Source: Amyelois transitella
Taxonomy: Eukaryota; Arthropoda; Insecta; Lepidoptera; Pyralidae
Reading direction: 5' to 3'
DNA length: 64,000 bases
Assembly (NCBI RefSeq): GCF_032362555.1
Contig: NC_083515.1
Span: 9,397,001 to 9,461,000 of the forward strand
Part shown: one piece after another, positions 35,508 to 46,009 of the stretch
Numbering within the stretch: position 1 is the first letter of the stretch
Layout: each line of letters opens with the position of its first letter
Notes under the pieces: model-generated
Database searches by the model: none
Told to the model about the DNA's origin: nothing
The model's input: the letters and a program-made list of their open reading frames with translations, nothing else
Translations under genes and position numbers: made by a program

Positions 35508-35735
35508 GACGGCTTTGTGGCGTAGCGGTAGTGCGCTTGTCTGTGTCTCAGTTGGTCCCGGGTTCAAATCCCTCACGGGGTAGACGAAGCCAACAGCCTT
35601 GAAGAGAGAAAAGATAGAATTCAGATTTAAATAGTGTCACTATTATGATTACTATCCCATTGCCTAAAAACAGAATCTCAAATTTATAAGGCTATCCCTT
35701 AGTCGCCTTTTATGACGTCCATGGTATAGGTATTT
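35508..35735. repeat. SINE A head fused to RTE-SINE (-)
   Basis: A tRNA-like head GTGGCGTAGCGGTAGTGCGC with GGGTTCAAATCCC (35519-35575) runs straight into the minus-strand RTE-SINE (CACGGGGTAGACGAAGCC, TTGCCTAAAAACAGAATCTC, TTTTATGACGTCCATGG). The tRNA-like part is box-perfect, but its 3' half belongs to the other repeat, so it is not a tRNA gene. Confidence 0.6.
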
Positions 35736-35747
35736 TATCTTTATACA

Positions 35748-35908
35748 TACATTCATAAAATCACGCCTCTCTCCCGAAGGGGTAGGCAGAGACTACATCT
35801 TTCCACTTGCCACGATCTCTGCATACCTACTTCCTTCGCTTCATCCACATTCATAACTCTTCATGCAAGCTCGGTTCTTTCGGATACTCTTGACCTGACT
35901 TATTTTAT
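35748..35908 (-). mobile_element. RTE LINE 3' fragment
   Basis: TACATTCATAAAATCACGCC, GGTAGGCAGAGACTACATCT, TTCCACTTGCCACGATCTCT and CATTCATAACTCTTCATGCA: the inverse of the RTE C-terminal codons and tail, with small indels. Confidence 0.8.
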
Positions 35909-36080
35909 CTTACTTTACTTTATTTAATCTTTATGTGTTAGCCCAACACACTCTTGACCACAATGCAAAACTATTAATAAAAAAAAATAATTGCCAATTT
36001 ACAGGATTGAATCCCTAATTGGTCCGTGAAAACCTCCCAAATTGGCAGTCGGTGAAAAACACACAAACGGCGCCATCGTG

Positions 36081-39000
36081 ATGAGAACTGTGTTGGTGTG
36101 TTTGTTTGTTTGCTTCTATGTGTGCCGATCTGATGGGTACTTCGTCGGAGCCGGGTGTAAGTATCTAAATCTGAATATTTTAATATTTCCTATTTGTGTA
36201 AGCACGTGTGGTTCCCGGCACCAATAAAAAAAGAGAATAGGACCACTCCATCTTGCGCCCATGGATGTCGTTAAAGGGATAGGCTTATAAAAGGACCACT
36301 CCATCTTGTGCCCATGGACATCGTTAAAGGCCACTAAGGGATAGGCTTATAAACCTGAGATTCTTCTTTTGGGCGATGGGCTAGCAACCTGTCACTATTT
36401 GAATCTCAATTATTAAGCCAAACTGCTGAACGTGTCTATCAGTCTTTTCAAGACTGTTGGCCTTGTCTACTCCGCAAGGGATTAAACGTGATTTTATGTG
36501 TGTATATATGTGTGTAAGTACAAAACTAGTTATTTAGTTTGGTCCCATCAGAAGTTCTCTGTCAGACCCAAATAGTTGACTGGTAGATAATGATTCTAGC
36601 ATTAAGTCCGCCAATTGTGCTATACACTTGTATTTTGTACAATATAGTTTAAACAATACTTCCATACTATACCCGTCGGTTTCAAAAAGATACTTCTGAA
36701 GTTTTTGTCTGTTTTTGTGTAAAATTTAATCAAAATCTGTCCTGTATTTTGAGTTATGTTTGTATCGAACAAAAATCTGTCTGTCTCTCTGTCTGTATTG
36801 CTTTTACGTCAAAACTAAGACTATAAATATCTGTAGTCAAACATGCGCTAATTTTTTGAAAATGCTCACGGGACCGGAAATGTTGAGAATATTATTTTAA
36901 CACAAGTAAAGCTGGGGAAAAAGACTAGTCAAACTATACGAATATTTGCAGAATAGTATTTTCCGTTATCAAACCTTTCCGCCTAACTCCCGTTTAAAAG
37001 TTATTGTGATTTACAATTTGAGATAACAATAAGTGCTCGGAGCGGCTTCTAAGGAGCCATTCGTTCGTTTATGAAAATAACATAGAAATAATGGTCAACT
37101 TCTTGTCTTGACTGAGTATTTGCGCAACGGGATCCCTTACTACGAATTCGCGATGACTTTCGGACGAAGCTACGTCGCTTACACTAGCCGTTAAATAAAG
37201 AATTAATTTATAATTATTTTCTATTAAGAAATGATATAAATATTTATTTTAATTTGTTATTATATAACCAAAATTAATTTAATAAAATTTTAATTATTAA
37301 TTAATATTATACAAAAATCTGTGTCTTTTTCTGTAACAAATTGTACAATGACTTCTTCTCCTTCCTGAAGTAAGAAGTCCTCGGTTACATCGTTACCTCT
37401 GAAATGAGCGCTCTGTGCGCCTTTTCTACCACCGCTTTTATGCAATGATTAACATATAAGTTTACTAGTGAAAACTTACAAATTGGCTCTATTTGTTACT
37501 TTAAAGTAAGATTTCATTATTTAAATCCCTATTTAATCAGTTTATTGAGCTAAACGGGAATCAAACTTAATATTATCCTGGCAAAACATCTGATATGTTT
37601 GGATAGTCATAGAGCTAAAATCTTCATTATCTGTATTGTATATCATGTTTACATGTAATGTTCATTTTGGATCAATTTTTTCGACTTCGGACACGCAGCT
37701 GCGGACGAAAGCTTTAACAGTACCAAAGTAAGGGCCCAAAAAGGTCTAGTTTGTGATAAGACGTACATAATAGCTCAATTTGCTATGGAAATTGAGTTTA
37801 CAAACAAAAGGCTAATCGCCTATCAAAAGTGAAGTTACGTAACTAACAATAACATTGTATATTTGGATTTAAAAAGTTTAATGGGTTAAAAATAAAATTA
37901 CTAACTTTTAACCAGAAGCCAATAATTTCCTAACCTTTTATGCAAACTCGCCTTTAAGAAGAAATCGATATTGTTTGACAAGTTATTTTTATAGGTAAAT
38001 GGGTATTAACCTAAAATTACTGACCTCAAAAACGAGTACTTACTTGTCGTAACAAATCAATCAAAAACTACATCACCCATTTTAAAGGCATTATTTCACC
38101 TTTCGTGTAGCATTTCTCAGATTTATCTTGAATACCCCATCAGGTAGCAAGCAGATGGCTTGAAGACAAACTTATTAGATTTCCAAAAAAAATCTTGCAC
38201 GTCTATAAGTTGGTAATTCTAATTCCTAACTTAAAATGTGTTCTTTCAGTGAACGTGCGCTTCGCCCAAATGCTGTACACAGACAGCAAATACCAGGTCC
38301 TTCGTGAGGAGATGGTCAAGGCCAATACCAGGAACCTGGTGTACCACTGCCGCGCAGACAAGACTGACTGCGATGCAGCTCTGGCCAAGATGAGGTAATG
38401 AAGGAATCTACTCACTCTCAAAGGATTGTTTCTGCTCTGTTCGAAGATAGGTCCACTTAGAAGACCTTTCACCTACATACATACATACATACATATGATC
38501 ACCTTTATATCCCTAGCCGGGTAGACAGAGTCACCAGTCTTGATAGACCACGCACAGCTATTTGGGTTAGTGATAGAATTGAGATTCAAATAGTGACAGG
38601 TTGCTAGCCCATCTCCTAAAAGAGGAATCCCAAGTTTATAAGCCTGTCCCTTAGTCGCCTTTTACGACATCCGTGTGATAGAGATGGAGTGGTCCTATTC
38701 TTTTTTGTAATGGTGCCGGGAACCACACCTACCTTCATGAAACATACATGGTTTTAGCTGGATTAAGTTGCCTGTTGACTAGGTAAGCAAAAACCAGGTC
38801 TAAAGAGATTGTGTAGACCAAAAATATAGTTTATCATTAACGCGCAGACAAGATTGACTTCGACGCAGCTCTGGCCAAGATGAGGTTTATCATGTTGGTT
38901 CGAATGTAATGTGAGTAAGTATTTTTATAACAATAAATCCAAATAGCTGAACGTGGCCATTCAGTCTTTTCAAGACTGTTGGCTCTGTCTACCCTGCAAG

Positions 39001-40298
39001 GGATATAGACGTGACCATATGTATGTATGTATGTATAAATCCTGTAATCGGGACAAACGCTTTGAGAAGTGTGGAGTGGTGAGTCAAATTACAGTTCTGT
39101 AGAGAATCATGACACTCTTTTCAGACGATCCCAAACAAAATAGGATATTAGTCAATTCTCCACCGTTTTGTTCCCTGTATTTTTTAATAAAACCGTGCCG
39201 TGTGGTTCCCGGCACAAATACAAAACAAAAAAGAATAAGACCACTCCATCTCTTTCCCGTGGATGTCGTAAAAGGCGACTAAGGGATAGGCTTTTAAAAT
39301 TGCGATCCTTTTTTTTAGGCGATGGGCTAGCAACCTGTCACTATTTGGATCTCAAATCCATCATTAAGCCGAGCAGCTGAACGTGGCCATTCAGTCTTTT
39401 CTGGATTATTGGCTCTGTCTACCCCGTAAGGGATATAGACGTGACTATATGTATGTATTTAATAAAACGTCATCAACATTAACACTTACATCCCTCCTAA
39501 ATGGATAACATTTTTATTATACTTGTATAAGTATAATTTATTATTTGTAAACCTCATCGACTTTTTTACAGGTATAAGGCCAGTAAACACTTCTACGCGT
39601 TAGCTAGAGCTGTGGTGGACTATGTGAAGAACAAGCGACAAGCGCGACCTACTGGTTATGTTGGTAAGAAAATAAGTGATCCAGATATGTACCAAAAATA
39701 AATAATTATAATAAATATATACAGGACAAATTACACTGATTGAGTTAGCCTCGAGGTAAGTTCGAGACTTGTGTTACGAGATACTAACTCAACGATACTA
39801 TATTTTATATTAAATACTTATATAGATAAACTGGTAAAGGGTCAGGTCAAAAGTACCCGAAACCGCCGAGCTTGCATGAAGAGAGTTAAATGAATGTGGA
39901 TGAAGCGAAGGAAATAGCAGAGATCGTGGCAAGTGGAAAGAGGTAGTCTCTGCCTACCCCTCCGGGAAAGAGGCGTGATTTTATGTATGTACCTATGTAC
40001 GTATATAGATAAACATCCAAGACCTTAGTTGGGTTAGTACGTAGCCGGGATTTACGCCAGGAGATAAAAACTATTCCGTTCCAAATTTGTACCAAAAACA
40101 TAAAAAAAAAATTTAAAAAAAAAAACAACACTTTTTACAGGAACAGCTACTTTCTGCCAAGACACGACTTGCACATCAGACACGGAGCCTGTGGTGGTGC
40201 TGGGCGGCTGCTACACCCTCGTCTCATGCGGGGGGAACATGTCCTGGCATCTGGATGCGATCACCTATAAGAAGAAACAAGACTTGTATTTATCGTAA
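36081..40298 (+). CDS. Gene A: predicted secreted six-cysteine protein, 156 aa
   Basis: Four coding exons, 36081-36156, 38250-38394, 39572-39663 and 40141-40298, joined by GT-AG introns in phases 1, 2 and 1; all joins keep one frame. The start is the first ATG of the frame and opens a signal peptide (MRTVLVCLFVCFYVC). The mature part has six cysteines (about residues 59, 66, 110, 115, 128, 134), which suggests three disulphides, and one N-glycosylation sequon (NMS, 137-139). The C-terminus is HLDAITYKKKQDLYLS. The stop overlaps a polyadenylation signal (TAATAAA). I do not recognise the family; function unknown. Introns 1-3 carry RTE-SINE, SINE A and RTE insertions, and intron 2 has a decayed copy of the end of exon 2. 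Secretion and gene structure are inferred; no transcript evidence is available. A non-coding 5' exon further upstream is possible. Confidence 0.82.
38470..38728 (-). repeat. RTE-SINE in intron 2 of gene A
   Basis: (CATA)n tail, ATCACCTTTATATCCCTAGC, then GGTGCCGGGAACCACACC at the 5' end; full length, antisense to the host gene. Confidence 0.88.
38841..38887 (+). pseudogene. Decayed duplicate of the end of gene A exon 2
   Basis: CGCGCAGACAAGATTGACTT and the following bases repeat 38351-38394 with three substitutions in 44 bp: one changes T to I, one turns a conserved Cys codon into Phe, one is silent. The match includes AAGATGAG and the GT of the donor, but the donor becomes GTTTAT instead of GTAATG. 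The upstream part of the exon and an acceptor are missing, so it should not be spliced. It points to a local duplication within the intron. Confidence 0.75.
38935..39040 (+). repeat. RTE-SINE 3' part in intron 2 of gene A
   Basis: CCAAATAGCTGAACGTGGCC, AGTCTTTTCAAGACTGTTGG, CTCTGTCTACCCTGCAAGGG and a (TATG)n tail; 5' truncated. Confidence 0.85.
39194..39457 (+). repeat. RTE-SINE, complete, 11-bp target duplication
   Basis: TTTAATAAAAC at 39183-39193 and 39458-39468 brackets the element. It starts CGTGCCGTGTGGTTCCCGGC and ends GTGACTATATGTATGTA. One of the clearest boundary-defining copies; in intron 2 of gene A, sense orientation. Confidence 0.93.
39717..40060 (-). repeat. SINE A tail copy interrupted by an RTE fragment
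   Basis: CAAATTACACTGATTGAGTT, CGAGACTTGTGTTACGAGAT and AACTCAACGATACTATATTT before, and ATCCAAGACC after, the RTE insertion. Intron 3 of gene A. Confidence 0.7.
39832..40001 (+). mobile_element. RTE LINE 3' fragment, 13-bp target duplication
   Basis: TATATAGATAAAC at 39819-39831 and 40002-40014 flanks the insertion. It holds the last ~50 codons of the RTE frame (TGGTAAAGGGTCAGGTCAAA to GGGAAAGAGGCGTGA) with a one-base insertion (GAGAGTTAAATGAATG) and a short deletion (GAAATAGCAG), so the frame is broken. The tail is TTTTATGTATGTACC. Confidence 0.93.
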
Positions 40299-40384
40299 TA
40301 AAGATATTGCTGTATTTAACTTGTTTTTTTTTTATGACTACCATCATAGCGGACTCATTGATGTTATTTATTTATTAAAACTTT

Positions 40385-40450
40385 ATGCACGTAAAATGTA
40401 CAACAGGTGGACTTAATGCCACAAGGCATTCTCTGCCGGTCGAAGTGGAA
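40385..40450 (-). repeat. LINE-like 3' tail fragment
   Basis: AAAATGTACAACAGGTGGAC, TTAATGCCACAAGGCATTCT, CTGCCGGTC: inverse of the tail family seen at 3499-3590 and 45677. Confidence 0.5.
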
Positions 40451-40492
40451 CTGAACTCTGTTATGTATGTTATGTACACTAACCGATGCTCT

Positions 40493-40690
40493 TACGGTGA
40501 GGGAAAACAACACTCCATCTCGTTCCCATGGATGTCGCAAAAGGCGACTAAGGGAAAGGCTTATAAACTTAGGATTCTTCTTTTAGGCGACGGGCTGGCA
40601 ACCTGTCACTATATGAATCTCAATTCTATCATCAAGCCAAACAGCTGACCGTGGCCTATCTTCAAGATATAGACGTGACTATATGTATGT
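40493..40690 (+). repeat. RTE-SINE, 5' and 3' truncated
   Basis: CACTCCATCTCGTTCCCATG to AGATATAGACGTGACTATAT; the CAGTCTTTTCAAGACTGTT block is reduced. Preceded by a SINE B scrap (CTCTTACGGTGAGGGAAAAC). Confidence 0.75.
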
Positions 40691-40694
40691 ATTT

Positions 40695-40802
40695 ATGAAG
40701 AATTATGAATATGGATGAAGGTAAATAATTATACACGGTTCATGGAAACTGGAAAGATATAGTCTCTGCCTACCCCTCCAGGAAAGATGTTTGATGTTAT
40801 TT
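40695..40802 (+). mobile_element. RTE LINE 3' fragment, decayed
   Basis: GAATTATGAATATGGATGAA, GATATAGTCTCTGCCTACCC, CTCCAGGAAAGATGTTTGAT. Matches the RTE C-terminal codons with many changes. Confidence 0.65.
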
Positions 40803-41473
40803 ATGTTAACATTGTGCCCAAAAATGATCCTTAATAAACACAAACCTACCACAAAGTGCAAACAACCCGTAACAATTGACTAAGTGAAGTTTTCCTGAAG
40901 GTAGTATGTTATTTTCTTCGAAATATATTCGGAAATAAATTTGTATTTAAACACGACTTATTTTTTTTTAGATGTAATAATAGTGTGACGTCATAAACTC
41001 AACAAGTCATTGCGTTTTGTTTTTCGTCAACTAAGTACTCTTTAATTGTCAAAACATTAATTAAGATGTTTTTTTTTAAGATCCTTTCTTATTCATGAAT
41101 TAATTTGTACATTTTTCGTAGGAAAATCCGCTTAGTATTCGTACGTCACGCGGTCGGCGACACGATTTATGTAATCACTAAAAAGTGTATAAGATCTTTT
41201 TAATGTAACCTTTTTCTTTAAGAAAAAAAAATTAAAGGTAATAAATTACAAAAAGTTTTACTTAGCTAATTAAGGCGAAGCGTGATTACCATTGCGATCT
41301 TACGAGTTCACGGTAAATCGAAATAAAAATGCGACACCACCTGTTGCATTGTGCTTTCACAATGGCCAATTCTGGCATTGTTAGCATTATCATGGTAATC
41401 TCGTTTAAAAGACCAGCTGGGTCCGCGCTGGACTTTATAGGACGTAACATGTCGCGCTGAAGTACAAGACAAA
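40803..41473. other. AT-rich spacer between genes A and B
   Basis: Presumed to hold the promoter of gene B. TTTATAGG about 35 bases before its ATG is TATA-like, but I cannot call a start site. Confidence 0.35.
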
Positions 41474-43930
41474 ATGCTTCGCTTTGGAATTATTGTGCTG
41501 GTGATAGGATGTGCGAGGGGGGAGATCGGTGGCAGCCCGTTGATGAATAAGTGAGTGTCTCTCATCTCTGCGTGTTCCCGGTTGCACCCTCCACAGGAGT
41601 GATTCTGGACCCGGGGTCCGCCTACCGACCTTTCTCTCTCCACTTGGTCCGGTTTTCGGCGTCATCAGTTTTAAGTCCTTTGGCTCGCATATCATGTTTA
41701 GCGACGTCCAGCCAGGATCACTTCAGGTCAGGTATGACAAGTGGAAAAAGTGAGTATTCTTAACAAATATCTCCCATATTTGCGTATCATCAGTTGACCT
41801 CATGGACAAAATGTTTTAGGGCCTGGTGCTATATAATGCTATTACAACGCATCCCCCACCTCTTATCCTAGTTTCAAAATCAGTCAGAAGTATTTGATAC
41901 CTAAATCTTCGTCCTCCTAGCCTTAATTCCATTTACATTGACACCTCTGGAGAAAAGCCCAGTTTGCGTCATGACATGACACTGGATTGGACAAGTCAAG
42001 TTTTTATACGAAGCCACTCCCGACAGACCAGACGCAACCTTTTCAGGGGAACTAACCCCATATTGAATCATTGTTAAAGCTACACTAGATGACTGTGTCT
42101 TTTGGATGCCTGATGCCTGATGATTGCCTGATGGAGTGATCCTACTCTAAAATTCCGGGGACCACACGGCACAGATTTAATAAAGCCAGCAAATACCTCC
42201 AATTAATTATTTTCTTTTCTTTATTCAGGTTAGTGAAAGTAAAGCCTGTGGGAAGCAACCTAAGAAGGAGTTTCGTCCCTCTCACGGAGATCCCGACGCC
42301 TCCCCCTCCAGTTACCCAGGTTACGGAATCTGCCAGAAGGCATTTAGACATAGACCCAGACGACTGCTCAAAAAGCCCGGTCAAGGAAGTCGTGTACGAA
42401 GGCGCTAAGGTCGGCATCTTTGGGGACTATTATGATGATGCAGTAGCAAAAACTGTTGCTACTGTTGTTATACCAGACCATATTGACCGTGAGTACTTTC
42501 TTTCTTTAACGGCCTTCATGTTTCCATAGAGATATTGCACACATGCACTCCGTATCCGAATTAGAGATTTGATTTTTATTGCAAACATTACTATTTATGT
42601 ACTTGGCAAAAGGACTGTGAAGTCAATACGAATACCTAAGATTTGTCCCGAGGATCATAACTGTGACAAACAGGAGTATTAACCACTGCAGCAGCTTTGT
42701 GTGCGATATTCTTTTATCATAGCATAAGGTCACCCGCCGCTTCCAACATATTAAGAAGGAAATTAGACTATACAGGTCTTACAGACTGTCATAAAAATTT
42801 TCTTTGTGATCATAAAAGCCAAATGGGATCTTCTTAAATATAAACGAGTATATGTCGCGTAGAAGCGTTATCTCTCTGGTCGATGACATCGACATGTTGT
42901 AGACACTATCCCACCAACCCATGGCTTTGATAACATTCCAGTCAAGAATCACAAGAGAGATATCCTGCTCTATTTTTATGCCTTTAACAGGACATTCTTT
43001 CTTGTCTCCGTTCTGTTTAGTCTCTTCTGTTCTATTCTGTTTTTTATTATCCCTGGTTAACCATTGCTCATGAAGTACTTCATCTCCCAATCATGAATCA
43101 ACAAACTAGGCCATGCGGTGCGTGTCAGTTTCGAGATGTCTTCACAGTCTTCCTACAACCAAAGTGAATCTCAACCATTTCGTTACTCGAATGAAAGAAA
43201 AACAAGTAAATAAATGCATCACAAACCGAAGTATAAGTAGACTAGCAAGAAGGTACCATTGACACTGTTGCAGTCTAAACTCGCTAGAGTTCGTCCGAAT
43301 CTAATCCTTATACAAACTAATCAATCTCCGACAAATCTAACTTTTCAGGCAAGCACTTTGAAGTTACTACTCAAGTCCCATATTTCACCGTGGGCTTGAT
43401 TGAAGCCATCGGATACCACCCCAGCACAGCTAAGAATGAGTACCCCCCTGAATGCGAGAAGATCTACCAGGACCACCTCGCTGATATGTACTCCGACGAT
43501 ACCACTGATTACTCCGATGAATCACTCGAAGTTGCCAGGTAAAAAAAAGAAAATATTTTCAATGTTGCCAGATAAACGATAAGGTTAAAATAGGAAATTT
43601 CTGAGAAGTGTGTAAATTAATGATAGCATTAGATAAGTAGTTTAAGTACTTTTAAAGAAAATGTCATTTAGTTTCCGCGTGAACATTGGAAAATCCTCTC
43701 TTAATGCATAGGTACATGAACTGACTTGCTGAATTTAAAATTTTTTGACACAGCGGTGTGATATGTTAGTCAATCAGTCAGTCAGTGTCCTCTTTTGTAA
43801 AATTAGATTTAGATTAATGATTTCATTGATTTAATTTATTATTTTTTGACGCAGAATGCCGTTGATGCCAGAAATAAAAGGAGAAGGACTTGATGAGAAG
43901 TTGGATCTAATCTACAGCGACATGGAGTGA
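41474..43930 (+). CDS. Gene B: predicted secreted acidic protein, 200 aa
   Basis: Exons 41474-41550, 42229-42488, 43349-43538 and 43855-43930; introns begin GTGAGT, GTGAGT and GTAAAA and end in pyrimidine-rich AG, with phases 2, 1 and 2. The protein begins with a signal peptide (MLRFGIIVLVIGCARG). After it come a proline run (IPTPPPPV, about 47-54), a DIDPDDC segment, a hydrophobic/beta-like middle (VVYEGAKVGIFGDYYDDAV), then an acidic Tyr/Asp/Ser stretch (about 157-171) that could be a sulphation or phosphorylation target. It has only two mature cysteines (about 72 and 148). Poly-A signal ATAAA follows the stop closely (CAATAAATT). No family recognised. It sits 1.2 kb downstream of gene A on the same strand, but the two show no clear sequence similarity. 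Introns carry repeat F, SINE B and RTE-SINE scraps. Confidence 0.82.
41565..41690 (+). repeat. Repeat F in intron 1 of gene B
   Basis: CTGCGTGTTCCCGGTTGCAC, CTCTCCACTTGGTCCGGTTT, TCGGCGTCATCAGTTTTAAG; second copy of the family at 31890-32030. Confidence 0.5.
41985..42175 (-). repeat. SINE B and RTE-SINE scraps in intron 1 of gene B
   Basis: AGTTTTTATACGAAGCCACT and AACCTTTTCAGGGGAACTAA (SINE B), then GATGGAGTGATCCTACTCTA and GGGACCACACGGCAC (RTE-SINE 5' end). Confidence 0.55.
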
Positions 43931-44014
43931 AACGCGGGATTTTATACCTTTTATATTTTCTTACTACTTACAATAAATTATTAAAAATATATTTTGTTAA
44001 TTCTCCTTCTCTTC

Positions 44015-44140
44015 AAAGAAGATACTTCTTTTAGACGATGGCCAAGTCACTTGTCACTACAGAATGTCACGTGGTCTTCGTGTTCCTTGCTATTGACACT
44101 GCCTATCCCGTAAGGGATAAGGATGTGGTGTATTTGTGCA
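44015..44140 (+). repeat. RTE-SINE, decayed
   Basis: CTTCTTTTAGACGATGGCCA, ACTTGTCACTACAGAATGTC, GCCTATCCCGTAAGGGATAA. Just downstream of gene B. Confidence 0.5.
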
Positions 44141-44159
44141 TAGTTCATCAATTTTTTTT

Positions 44160-44407
44160 TATATACATGAAAAATTACACAGATTGAATTAACCTCATAG
44201 TAAGTTCGAAACTTGTGTTACGAAATACTAACTCAACGATACTATACCTATTTTATAATAAATTAGTTAGGATACTTATAAAGATAAACATCCAAGACCC
44301 AGGCCAATCAGAGAATGTTCGTTTCTCATCATGCCCTGGCCGGGATTCGAACCCGGGACCTCCGGTGTCACAGACAAGCGCACAATCGCTGCGCCATTGA
44401 GGCCGTC
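44160..44407 (-). repeat. tRNA-derived SINE family A, best-preserved copy
   Basis: On the minus strand: box A AATGGCGCAGCGATTGTGCG, GCTTGTCTGTGACACCGGAG, box B CGGGTTCGAATCCCGG, then GGGCATGATGAGAAACGAAC, GATTGGCCTGGGTCTTGGAT, and the tail block ACACAAGTTTCGAACTTACT. Box spacing is tRNA-like. This copy is the best reference for the fragments elsewhere. Confidence 0.8.
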
Positions 44408-45114
44408 AAATTAATAATCATGTAATCTCAAGTGGAAATGAATAGAACTACATCAAAGACATTCAGTCACGTAACAACTGACAAAATCTAATGAAAATCT
44501 GGAAGATTTCTGCTCTGTTTCGGAATTCAAGAGACTTTTTGTTTTCGGGAGAATCATGGAATGCCGTTGTTAGTTGGAAACCCTATTTATATATTTTTTT
44601 ATTAATCTCGGGTTGGGCGCTATTCCACCAGTACCAATGGCTTTATAAACTTTACAGGTTATCGTCGCCGAATCAAGGGTGGAGTGCGTTGCTCTTTAGA
44701 CACACTTTCTTTACAAAATCTCTAGTTCTGTATTACTCAACCCCGGAATTAGGAGAGGCTGATGATGTTACGCCTTAAGTAGCCAGTTCGATCTAATATG
44801 TCATCCTGAAGACCTTTAGTTTTTGTCTAGATTGACAATAATTACCTATTAATAAATTAACGTCGTTTATGAGAACACTGCGTTGCAGTTTGTCAGCCGC
44901 TTCTATATAGGTATTTACGGTTTGATTAGAAGCCGTACATTTTAAAGTCTTCAAAGACTTCTTTGCGAGACTGTTGACTCTGTCTACTCAGCAAGGAATA
45001 TAGACATGATTATCGTATGTATGAACGTACTAAATTTAATTTAGTAAGTATTGTTAGACGTTATTACGAGATTCTTTGTATGTAAATAAATTGATTTGAT
45101 TACGCTGAGATTTT
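44408..45114. other. Intergenic with small repeat pieces
   Basis: A 95-codon ATG frame at 44491-44778 is open but has no recognised homologue or splice context. A repeat D-like scrap (CACTGCGTTGCAGTTTGTCA) lies near 44878, and an RTE-SINE 3' piece at 44945-45025 (GACTGTTGACTCTGTCTACT, TATGTATGAACG). Confidence 0.4.
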
Positions 45115-45129
45115 GTTGGCCTACTGGTC

Positions 45130-45665
45130 CAGTGACCTTCGTAGGAAGTGGTGTCACTTAGGGCTGGTAAGAGTGGAACATGAGCAGGACTCCTTCTCAA
45201 TCACCGGGACGTTCTAGGCAATGCCTAAACACTTCAAACTGAAATGGAGGATACAGTGAAGGGAGTTGAAGGAGGTCTACGTGATATCTATACTAATATA
45301 ATAAAGCTGAAGAGTTTGTTTGTTCGAACGCGCTAATCTCAGTAACTACTGTTTCGAATATAAAAATTCTTTTTATGTTCAATATACTATTTATCTTTAA
45401 TGAAAGGCTTTAGGCTTTTAGGAGCTGCAACTATTAGGAGCGAAGAAATTATGGAAAATGTGAACAAAACTGGGAAAATCATTTCTCCTTGAGGGCTTCA
45501 ATGATGCCCAAAACAACTATTCCACGCGGACGGAGTCGCGGGTACAGCTAGTTTGTTAGATAAAGGGTTTATAAGAAGTGTTGCCACCGGGACATTCTGG
45601 GCATTACCCTTCAAACTGAAATGGAGAAAACAGTGGAGAAAGTTGAAGGAGGTCTCCGTCATATT
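45130..45665 (+). repeat. Direct repeat pair flanking a Helitron
   Basis: CTTCAAACTGAAATGGAGGA, TACAGTGAAGGGAGTTGAAG, GAGGTCTACGTGA before the Helitron at 45287, and CTTCAAACTGAAATGGAGAA, CAGTGGAGAAAGTTGAAGGA, GGTCTCCGTCA after it (45606-45660), both preceded by CACCGGGAC.TTCT.GGCA. About 90 bp of diverged tandem duplication. Confidence 0.6.
45287..45551 (+). mobile_element. Non-autonomous Helitron, family 1, complete
   Basis: A|TCTATACTAATATAATAAAG at the start and CACGCGGACGGAGTCGCGGG, TACAGCTAG|T at the end. Confidence 0.9.
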
Positions 45666-45676
45666 TGATGGAAGGG

Positions 45677-45990
45677 TAAGAAGTATTTATTTATTTATTT
45701 AAAACTTTATTGCACAAAACAAAAATGTACAAAAGGCGGACTTAATGCCGTTTGGCATTCTCTACCAGTCAACCAGCTGCCCAAACAGAAAAACTTTAAA
45801 TTGGTGGTGCGATAAAGTGCACATGCATACTGAAAAATACATACATTACAAAAAAATGCATAAATAAAGATACATAATATATATTATAAATACATATACA
45901 AACATAAAATATCAAAATAGGATTTACGATTTAGAAGTGCTGATGATATTAAAAAAAAAATATTTTTTTTTTAATTTTATATTACAAATA
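45677..45990 (-). repeat. LINE-like 3' end with ATTT tail
   Basis: TTATTTATTTATTTAAAACT, TTATTGCACAAAACAAAAAT, GGCGGACTTAATGCCGTTTG, GCATTCTCTACCAGTCAACC and on. Longest copy of the 3.5-kb tail family. Probably the 3' end of a CR1/L2-like retroposon; the class is a guess. Confidence 0.45.
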
Positions 45991-46009
45991 CAAACTAATA
46001 CACAGATTT

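Noticed and set aside
35519-35590. tRNA gene with good A and B boxes
   Set aside because: The 3' half is RTE-SINE sequence, and the same head recurs in SINE A copies (13496, 44338); no cloverleaf closes.
44338-44407. tRNA gene on the minus strand
   Set aside because: Continues into the SINE A body and tail without an acceptor stem; a tRNA-derived SINE head.
44491-44778. 95-codon ATG frame with hydrophobic stretch
   Set aside because: No known motif, no poly-A signal or splice evidence, between repeats; kept only as a note.
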